Shown: positions 9,645 to 17,700 of the stretch, piece after piece
Layout: each line of letters starts with the position of its first letter
Numbering within the stretch: position 1 is the first letter of the stretch
Origin: a virus
Length of the DNA: 64,000 nucleotides
Reading direction: 5' to 3' (one strand)
IMG/VR virus record: IMGVR_UViG_3300008954_000022
Span: 1 to 64,000 of that record
Position numbers and translations under genes: made by a program
The notes under the pieces: generated by a model
Told to the model about the DNA's origin: nothing
Seen by the model: the letters and a program-made list of their open reading frames with translations, nothing else
Databases searched by the model: none

Positions 9645-12146
9645 ATGGCATCAACACAGAGAGTCCTGTCAGGTTCTCAGTCTAAGGGAAGTCAGGCAAT
9701 CCTGGTCTACCCGCCCTCTCTATCCGGAACCACAGCAATAGACCAATATCGGCAGGGAATCAACTGTCGCACGATGGATCACCTGTATGGATTCATAGGG
9801 CTTAAGCCGGCACCTATTAATGACCCCATCAAGATTGTCGACGGACAGAGAATGGAGACGTATAGATTCTATAATGATCTAGACGCGCCGAGCAACATGG
9901 CTTTGTCCTCCAGCCGACCTGAGTCCGGATCTGTAGAGGCTTCCTTTAACACCAGCACAGCTACGGTCGATACAGGCATATTCTCAAAGAACACCAACAG
10001 TGCTGTGGGTGATGCTGCTACGACGTCTAATAAGTGGGTGGTGTTGGGTGGAAGTGATACGACGAGGTACTTGAGTACTGTGGGATCACACGGAGGAATT
10101 AGAGCTAACAGCCTCCAGGACAAGGTGACAGTCAAGTATCGTGTGATCCGTGGCAACACAGCAGGAGGATCCGAGGGTGTCATCACATGGACGGGTGGTA
10201 ACATGTCCAATCCTCCCGAAGCAGACGAGGACCTACAGCTCCAGGTAAGGCTCGACCTCGATGCGGATACGGGTGGTAACCAGTGGTCACCAATTAAGAT
10301 ACACTCTCTGTCAAATACGACCGCTGGCGTGGCACTCTCTGTCACAGAGTCCCTAGGGTCTTACGGGCCCGGCCCCTGGAGCGTGAGGTGGATACAGACA
10401 AATCACAGCTCCGGATCAGCCGATACCTGGGCTCTGACTGATATCTCTATTGAGGTTAACTCACCCATTCGCGAGCCCAAGTGGGGCGTGAAATCCCTCC
10501 CACAGCTGGATACCTCCACCCGATCCTCTGGCCTGGGTGTAGCAATCAATCACGCCAGGGATCAGCGTGACCTCGGCCAGGCGATGTACGTCTACCAGGA
10601 CGGCCGTGAGTACAACGACCTGATGACCACCAACGGTGCTGATATTGTTCGAACACCGCCTCTCAATCTAGTTGTGCCTGAGATGATGGTTGATGCGTCT
10701 GCACGCAGCCTAATGGACGGTGTAATGGAGGTGTTTCCAATCAGAGGCCTCGCAGATCGATCCTCAATTGAGCTGCCCTACACCGCGCGCGGCATACGAG
10801 CTGATATGTGCACAGAGGATGTTTTCAGGCAGTCGTCCCTTATGGACCAGCAGTACGATCCCAATGAGAAGGGCGTGGACATGTACTTCGATGGAGTTGA
10901 GACTTTTGGTCTAGACCTATTGGAGCCGACCTTCCAGGCCTTCAATCCCCAGGAGGACGACGAGACCTTTGCGGACAGGCTTCCTGTTGGTGCAACATCC
11001 ACAGGCCCAGTCACAATGCAGGGATTGTTCGCACCCAGAACTAATCAACTTGAGCCCTTTAAGGAGGGGTCGGACGCGTACATAAGGATAGCGGGTATCA
11101 CAGACGAGCAGATTGTCAACGAGCACCCGGCCACAGCAACAGTTTTTATTGGGGGGAGTGATGCATCGTCCCCCATTTCGATAGTAAATCTCACCGTTTC
11201 CAGCGGCACCGGTGCCTCCGGGATGGCAGAGGGTGAGCGCATCATCATCCGAGCCGACTGGCTCAATCCGCATCTCGGTGGATATGAAATGCGGAAGAGG
11301 ACCTATAGGATCGTTGATGAGGAGCTCTCAACCGTCTCTACCGGGACTGTGCTGTCGGCCGACTCAGACACGGGTTCTGCCACAACCGCGAATGCTGGTG
11401 ACATCGCTGTCGCAATCAAGGTGACAGGGTCCTCCCTGGACACTCAGAATGAGTTTCTGGTCCAGCTTAAGGCTGCCATTGAGAATCCCAAAGGCCACGG
11501 CTCCTCGATAATTGTTGGTGATGCGCCGACTGCCGCCGGCGCCCAGTCCCTTTCACTAACACGATCTGACAACGTCGCGTGGGTCTACAATCCGGCCAGT
11601 AACGTGGGCAATCTTGAAGTCGACATGGGGGTGCCCTACACCAACTCAACAGTCACAATCGTCTCGACAGACGGGACCTCCAGGGTGTACACCATGGCCG
11701 CCCCCGGAGTTGCACCAAATCCTCTAGCAAATCCTCCCACTTTTGGTGGGGCGGTCCCGCTGGCCGTCGCTATATCCCTTCGTAGCGCGATTGAAGCTCC
11801 GACTGGCACTGGAGGCGCCGGCGGTCACGGTGGCAGGATTACTGTGTCACTTCCAGCGCTGTCCTCTCTGCTGACCTTAACACAGGCAAACGCCGGCCCG
11901 GAAGGAAACACCACAGTAACTTACGCCGAAGCGCCAGGGAAGCCCGTTGCCGCCGCGGCAACATCCTTCACAGGGGGCATGTCCGGTGGTCTGGTAGACG
12001 GAATAATGACGACAGCTCTGGCAGCAATGACAGGCTCAGCCCAGGATCGCCTCAAGAGAAACCATGTTTCCGCCGGAGCAGGTTTTGTGTATATTGGTAT
12101 GGATAAGGGCACAGACTCCATCGCATTCGGAGGCCTCAAGAAGTAG
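9645..12146 (+). CDS. Virion structural protein carrying two insertion modules
   Basis: The ATG at 9645 directly follows the stop of the LamG gene (TCTAGATGG). The 833-residue product begins MASTQRVLSGSQSKGSQAIL and has a beta-rich N-terminal half. Two copies of the recurrent STDGT...FTGG module follow: a long variant at about residues 496-642 (RTYRIVDEELSTVSTGTVLS, then a helix EFLVQLKAAIE) and a second at about 654-778 (TVTIVSTDGTSRVYTM ... LLTLTQANAGPEGNTTV ... FTGG). The protein resumes after the second copy with MTGSAQDRLKRNHVSAG. I do not recognise the family; the context indicates a tail or baseplate surface protein. Confidence 0.75.
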   Translation: MASTQRVLSGSQSKGSQAILVYPPSLSGTTAIDQYRQGINCRTMDHLYGFIGLKPAPINDPIKIVDGQRMETYRFYNDLDAPSNMALSSSRPESGSVEASFNTSTATVDTGIFSKNTNSAVGDAATTSNKWVVLGGSDTTRYLSTVGSHGGIRANSLQDKVTVKYRVIRGNTAGGSEGVITWTGGNMSNPPEADEDLQLQVRLDLDADTGGNQWSPIKIHSLSNTTAGVALSVTESLGSYGPGPWSVRWIQTNHSSGSADTWALTDISIEVNSPIREPKWGVKSLPQLDTSTRSSGLGVAINHARDQRDLGQAMYVYQDGREYNDLMTTNGADIVRTPPLNLVVPEMMVDASARSLMDGVMEVFPIRGLADRSSIELPYTARGIRADMCTEDVFRQSSLMDQQYDPNEKGVDMYFDGVETFGLDLLEPTFQAFNPQEDDETFADRLPVGATSTGPVTMQGLFAPRTNQLEPFKEGSDAYIRIAGITDEQIVNEHPATATVFIGGSDASSPISIVNLTVSSGTGASGMAEGERIIIRADWLNPHLGGYEMRKRTYRIVDEELSTVSTGTVLSADSDTGSATTANAGDIAVAIKVTGSSLDTQNEFLVQLKAAIENPKGHGSSIIVGDAPTAAGAQSLSLTRSDNVAWVYNPASNVGNLEVDMGVPYTNSTVTIVSTDGTSRVYTMAAPGVAPNPLANPPTFGGAVPLAVAISLRSAIEAPTGTGGAGGHGGRITVSLPALSSLLTLTQANAGPEGNTTVTYAEAPGKPVAAAATSFTGGMSGGLVDGIMTTALAAMTGSAQDRLKRNHVSAGAGFVYIGMDKGTDSIAFGGLKK
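11130..11570 (+). repeat. Insertion module copy 1 (long form)
   Basis: Encodes about 147 residues with RTYRIVDEELSTVSTGTVLS, a helix EFLVQLKAAIE, GHGSSIIVG and SLSLTRSD. It matches the long copy at 15972-16436 closely in order and wording. Boundaries are approximate. Confidence 0.6.
11604..11978 (+). repeat. Insertion module copy 2
   Basis: Encodes TVTIVSTDGTSRVYTM, a helix AVAISLRSAIEAP, HGGRITVSLP, LLTLTQANAGPEGNTTV and the closing FTGG. Confidence 0.7.
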
Positions 12147-12149
12147 GAT

Positions 12150-14684
12150 ATGGCTAAGGTCAAGTTAAGTAAGAAGTTAACAGGAGCCCGTTTCGACACC
12201 AACTTCCAGGTGTCCTCGGGCATCGAGGGTAGGTCCCACGTGGGTCGGCTGCACTACACAGCAGCCAACTCCCTGGTTGCCCACTGGAGATTCACAGTTG
12301 ACGGAGCTCCGCACAGACTTCCACTGCACAGTGGAAGCATCAGGGACCTCTCCGGAAATAGTCACCGCGGCACATATACAAGTGATGGCTCAGAGACGAG
12401 CTTCAAGGCCTGGGGACACGTTGCGGCCACTGCTACTGTGACTTTCGTCGGTGTACCGGACAACGATGAGAACATCACGATCATCTCCACTAACAACACT
12501 GCCAGAACGTACACGAAGGCCGCCAGTGAACTCCTCACCACGGGATCACACTTCGCTGGTGCCACTCCAGCCCTATTAGCTACCAGTTTAAGGGACTGCA
12601 TCAACGCGGCCGCCGGTCACCCGAATGAGATAACTGCAACGTCCACCGGTGGAGTCGTGACACTCACACAGGATTTGAGTGGGTACGGTGGCAACACAAC
12701 GATAACCCACAACATGTCCCCAGAGGGTTCTGCTACGAACTTCACGGGAGGCAACAGCAATCCCACCAGCACATCTGTCCCCGGCCTAACCTTCGCTAGC
12801 GGTACCCGCCCAGGATACGACGTCCTGGTGAGTCCACACTCCGGAACACACGTCGCTAGCGACCCACCCCCACTCGCTGCCAGTTTTCCGTCAACGACAC
12901 CCTATGTCACCATTGCGCCTGATCTCAGAGCATCCAGTAACTTTCACTTCATAACCGAGAATATTGGCTCACCCCAGGACATCACGAAGGACAAGCCGTT
13001 CTCATTCGCAACGTGGCTCAAGACGACTGATACATCCTTTGGAATCTTCGCGTTCCAGGACCCCCTCAATCCGGACAACCACGGTCACAGGTTCTACTAC
13101 GATGCAACTTCCCTGCACCTCTCCCTAAGGGACGGCCCAGCGATCACAGATGAGTTTCACGTCTACACGGGACCTGTTAGCTCACTAGTGCCCACTAATA
13201 CCTGGGCCCATGTGGCGGTGACCTATGATGGATCTGGCGGGCCCACCCTCCTTTCTCACGTCTCTGCCAGTGACGCGGAAACTAACTACAACGGAATGTA
13301 TGAGGGATCGGGCATTCGAATCTACGTTAACGGCTCGCGCCTCCATGATATGGGTGGAACCCGCTCGGGAACTAAAAATAATCTCTGGTTCAACGGCGAT
13401 GGCATTGAAAGCTCAACCTACACGTCTCCCACACCGACGTGGTTACACGGATCTGAGGCAGCGACTGCCACTGTGACATTCACGGGTGTGCCAACCAACG
13501 GCGACACGATCACAATTACTTCCACTGATGGAACGACCAAGGCCTATGTTAAGGGAGCAGCGCAGGATCTCACCGCTGATCCCTGTGTGTTTCACGGGGC
13601 CAACGCCAGCGCAGCGGCCACTTCCCTCAAGCTGTGTATCTTAGATGCCGAGGGCGGTCACAACGGCAAGATTACTGTATCCGGTCCGGACGCGGGAGCG
13701 CTAATACTAACACAGGCCATCGCCGGAGGTGCAGGGAACACGCACATAGTGACAAATGCAGTCTCCGGAACTCCTGTCCCCATTACAGTAACGAACCCTG
13801 TTCCATTAGCGCAAAGAACCCGCACAGGCCAAGGTGCCTATCGCTATAACAATCCTGGTTTTACCGGGGGACACGACCAGCAGCAGCTGATCCTCGGGCG
13901 CGGTCGGCCCGCTTTGACAGGTTCCTACGGACTCCCATACACGGGACTCATGTTCGAGCCCGCCCTGTGGTCCAAACAGCTTAGGGATGAGGACGTTCGA
14001 GCCCTCTACCACGCGGGCCTCAAGGGTGTGAGGCAGTACAGGAAGCAGTCGGGATTCCTCGGTCTCCCCCCCCGCGTGGAGATTAGAGATAGGGACAATC
14101 AGCTTGGTGCTTATCCGACGATCTCCAGGCCTGGGTCCAGGGACTTCTCCGGCCGATTCACCACCCAGTATGACGACTCCACAGCCAATGAGTTTCTCTC
14201 CGGATACGCGTCAGCCAACATAAAATTCCTCAGAAATCCCAAAAGTACAACGAGAATAGCGCTGACAGGATCACACGGCCTGGATGGGTCGCCTGCCACA
14301 GTGAAGGAGTTCGAGTGGTCCCACAGCCCATCTCACTCTGTTACTATAATAGGCGCCGGCCGAGTCCCAGTTCGTAGGCACAGGCGAACGGCCCTAGCCG
14401 CACGAGAGTTTGTCAAGCAGGTCAATGAGCTAACAGGCACTCTGGGTATCTACGCGTCCCTGTCCGGCAAGACAGTAAGCCTCTCCCAGATGATTCCTGG
14501 AAAATCAGGTAACACCAGAATCGTTCTAACAAATGTCACAGGAACGTTCGATGTAAGTCAGCGTCACCATAAGTGGAGGGCCCTGGACCCGGGTGTTGTC
14601 GATGTGACGTCAGACGCCGGCCGAGATCCGGGCAAAGAGTCGTTAGGGTTAAGTGGTGGCAATTTTTGGATTCTGACAGGATAA
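12150..14684 (+). CDS. LamG surface protein interrupted by insertion modules
   Basis: This 844-residue protein starts at ATG 12150, three bases after the previous stop. It opens like a LamG protein (NSLVAHWRFTVDG, GSIRDLSGNSHRGTYT) but is interrupted by a module at residues 93-201. It returns with the LamG core (PFSFATWLKTTDTSFGIFAF, NTWAHVAVTYDGSGG, GIRIYVNGSRLHDMGG) and is interrupted again at 437-574. The final LamG strand follows (QLILGRGRPALTG, LMFEPALWSKQLRDEDVRAL). A more divergent module-like stretch lies near residues 717-802 (VKEFEWSHSPSHSVTIIGAG ... VSLSQMIPGKSGNTRIVLTN). The fold suggests glycan binding or a surface display role. The TAA stop is in the same frame as the next large gene. 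Confidence 0.75.
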   Translation: MAKVKLSKKLTGARFDTNFQVSSGIEGRSHVGRLHYTAANSLVAHWRFTVDGAPHRLPLHSGSIRDLSGNSHRGTYTSDGSETSFKAWGHVAATATVTFVGVPDNDENITIISTNNTARTYTKAASELLTTGSHFAGATPALLATSLRDCINAAAGHPNEITATSTGGVVTLTQDLSGYGGNTTITHNMSPEGSATNFTGGNSNPTSTSVPGLTFASGTRPGYDVLVSPHSGTHVASDPPPLAASFPSTTPYVTIAPDLRASSNFHFITENIGSPQDITKDKPFSFATWLKTTDTSFGIFAFQDPLNPDNHGHRFYYDATSLHLSLRDGPAITDEFHVYTGPVSSLVPTNTWAHVAVTYDGSGGPTLLSHVSASDAETNYNGMYEGSGIRIYVNGSRLHDMGGTRSGTKNNLWFNGDGIESSTYTSPTPTWLHGSEAATATVTFTGVPTNGDTITITSTDGTTKAYVKGAAQDLTADPCVFHGANASAAATSLKLCILDAEGGHNGKITVSGPDAGALILTQAIAGGAGNTHIVTNAVSGTPVPITVTNPVPLAQRTRTGQGAYRYNNPGFTGGHDQQQLILGRGRPALTGSYGLPYTGLMFEPALWSKQLRDEDVRALYHAGLKGVRQYRKQSGFLGLPPRVEIRDRDNQLGAYPTISRPGSRDFSGRFTTQYDDSTANEFLSGYASANIKFLRNPKSTTRIALTGSHGLDGSPATVKEFEWSHSPSHSVTIIGAGRVPVRRHRRTALAAREFVKQVNELTGTLGIYASLSGKTVSLSQMIPGKSGNTRIVLTNVTGTFDVSQRHHKWRALDPGVVDVTSDAGRDPGKESLGLSGGNFWILTG
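12426..12752 (+). repeat. Insertion module copy 3, inside LamG
   Basis: Encodes ATATVTFVGVPDNDENITII, STNNTARTYTKA, a helix LLATSLRDCINAA, GHPNEITATS, VVTLTQDLSGYGGNTTI and FTGG. It lies between the first LamG strands and the LamG core. Confidence 0.75.
13458..13871 (+). repeat. Insertion module copy 4, inside the same LamG
   Basis: Encodes ATATVTFTGVPTNGDTITIT, STDGTTKAYVKGA, HNGKITVSGP, LILTQAIAGGAGNTHIV and FTGG. It interrupts the LamG fold between IYVNGSRLHDMGG and QLILGRGRPALTG. It shares a 21-base string, TCCACTGATGGAACGACCAA plus G, with the copy at 18753. Confidence 0.75.
14298..14555 (+). repeat. Divergent insertion module copy 5
   Basis: Encodes SVTIIGAG, a helix ALAAREFVKQVNELTG, VSLSQMIPGKSGNTRIVLTN and lacks the final FTGG. 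The order of elements matches the other copies but the wording is worn. Confidence 0.4.
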
Positions 14685-14765
14685 GCAGATGGGATTCACT
14701 TTCCGTTCAATCTCCCCCAAGGTCACACAGGTATACCATTCGCAACTCCCAATACCACAACCACA

Positions 14766-17700
14766 ATGTTCGGACCCGGAAGATCGCACAGAAGCTCATT
14801 CGATCCTCGCCGTCGGTCTGATAATCCTGAGAGTCTAGGAGCTTTCACTGAAGCACATCTATTTGCACAGTTTGGTCACACACCAGTGCGTGCCTCAGAT
14901 ATCACAACCGGGAGTTCAGCAGGCGACAATCCCAATCTCACCTGGGACAGTCGATACACTGTGGACGAGGAGTTGAATTCAGGCTTTTACATGACAGGAT
15001 CAGATCCTGAAATAGTTGGCCCTGGATTATCTGCTCCGTTGTGGGACAAGCACAAGATAGAGATTGATCTAACACCGTCGACAACAACAGAAGTACAGCA
15101 CCAAAACTGGAACTCCCAATCTCTGGGTTTCTACCACGATGCCCCCAATCAGACGCTCTACGGCCCAATGATGTACTTTAACTTTAACGAGCAAAAGTGG
15201 GAGAGGATTGGAACACACGAGGCACACCCCCTCCCTACAGACCCAATTCCCGCTTCCCAGCGAGGGAACCTCACTGAGGAACAGGCTCGCTTGCGACTGT
15301 GGCTGGACAGGACAATGGTGGGCTTCGGTCAATCTACACAGATCTTCACTGGTGATTCCGACGACCGCCAGGCTTCATCGCCAAAGTCGCCGAACTCAGA
15401 TCCCGCAAAGAAGATCTTTCTGACCACAGGCATGGCGCAGCCGACCAACACGTTTGGGTTTCCCTTTCATCCAAAGTTTGCTGCGACAGGATCCCAGGTG
15501 TTCAACGTGTCCAGTGTGATTGACCGACCGTTCTTGGTTGAGAAGGTGGTGTACGAGTTCTCAGCCTCGCTATCGAATAAGACCACGTCTGCAGACAGCA
15601 ACCCTTTTACAAGGCACCCTGAGGGTGTCACTTTCTTTATCCTGAATCAGCGCGCAGGAAATATAGATCCGGGTATTGAGAACAGGGCAGTAATGGTGAG
15701 GGTGAGCGATACATCTCCCACCGGCAGTGATGGAAGCCCAGCCCCGGGTACAGAGACCCTCGAGATACCCTATTCCGGAACTATCCCAGGTGTGTGGCAG
15801 CTCTCTCCCCCGCTATCTGCGTACGGATACGGTGAGGGATACAGCTTCACGACCCTCGCAGGCACGACTGCAACGTCGGGATCGACAACAACTGTGACAG
15901 GTGTGTCTACCAGTTTTCTCAGTGAGCTGAAAGTGGGTGACAGCATTCAGCTAGTTCCCAGGGACGAGGAGGCGACAGCAACAGTATCTGTATCAGACGG
16001 AGATAGAAACCTGACCACAGCGTCCGGCGAGGGGAGAAAGATAACCATCACCTCCACCGATGGAACGACGAGGGTCTATCGAGTAGTTGATAGCAACCTC
16101 TCCGCCATCGCCACGGGAGCTGTGTTAGCAGCCAACTCCGACACCGGTGCGGGTACAACAGCGGACGCCGGCGACATTGCAGTCTCAGTCCCCGTTAATG
16201 GAAGCCCAGGAAAGCAAAATGCTCTCCTGGTCCAGCTCAAGGACGCAATTGAGGACGAAAACGGACACGACGGTAAGATTGTGGTGGGAGCTGTTCCGTC
16301 TCAGGCTGATGGAAAGCAGTCAATAACACTGACCCAGTTGACAATAGGTACCGGCGGCGGTGCATCTAGGGGCGTCACAGAGATAGTTGAGGACTTTTCG
16401 GACGCGGCCAACCAAGGGTGTCTCTCAGTAACAAATTTCGAGGTCGCAGATCTCAAGTCCAATGTCGTGACCCGAATTAACAGCGACACAGAGCTCCTTG
16501 TGAGCGCACCCGCCACCGCTGCAACTGCAATATTGACATTCACGGGAACGCAGGTAGCTGACACGTTCATGGTGATCAAGTCAACAGATGGGACTCAGGT
16601 GACCTATTCAGCGGGCACTGAAACGACAATAAGCTTTTCGGACATGCAGTTTCAGGGCAATGTGAGTGCTGTGGTCTCTGCAAAGGCGCTCCAGGAGTGT
16701 ATTGAGTCTAAAGCGGGACACGGAGGCAAGATACGTGTGCACCGTGCGGGCGCTGTTCTCACTCTCACCATGGTACAGGCAGGTCAAATACACACTCTTC
16801 ATTCCGGCAATTTTGCCATTGATATCCTCACCGGCAATCTGGCCAATGTTACGATCACACAGCAGTGGAAAGACGGCCAAGACGCCGGCATTGCAGGCGG
16901 CACAAGAACGGGATCCACGACCTCGTACATTCGTAGAATAATTCCTGTCAAGTATGATAATGTCGACACTGTGAGAGACCTGGTGACCTTTAGTCGCCTA
17001 GCAACAATGTCGAGCAAGGACAGTCTCGATCTCAAGGACGATTTTGAGAAGTATGTGGTTGACCCTAGACGTGACGCAGATCTCACAGTCGACTCACCCA
17101 CCAGCTGGTCCCATCAGAAGCTGACACTAGCAGCACCCTGCAGGGCACCCTCCCTCAGCCCGGGTGCGTCTACATTTGATGTAGGGGGCAACTTTATTGA
17201 TATCGATGGAGATGACGATGAGGATCGTCTTCTCATTAGGTATATCAACGGCTCGAGGAACGGTATGGGAATCCCAACCGGTCGATCGCCTCGTGGTGGA
17301 GAGTTTAGTGGCTTCTCTAAGCAGTATGAGCTCACCTCCGGCGATAAGGCCTTTAGACTCTTCTCACCCACAACTGATAATGTCGTCTCACCCTACCTAC
17401 TCAAACCAGGTGACAAGCTGGTCTTCGGATTCCAGGCACCGCTAGCGTACTCTGTCTACAACACAGGTCCCAAATTTCTCGTCCATCCCGGCGCCGGAAA
17501 GCTCGTCTTGTACGGATCAGTCCTGAGGAATGATCACGAGTTAACGCCTGAGAGCAATCAGCCCCTAACATCAGAGGCTGTGCATGAGTCGCTTATTTTG
17601 GGAACAGATGTGTACGATCAGTTTGACACTGAGCCCACGTTCGCGTTCTCTGGATCCTACCTGGATAAGATTGTAGGTGGGCACATGATCACAGGCTCAT

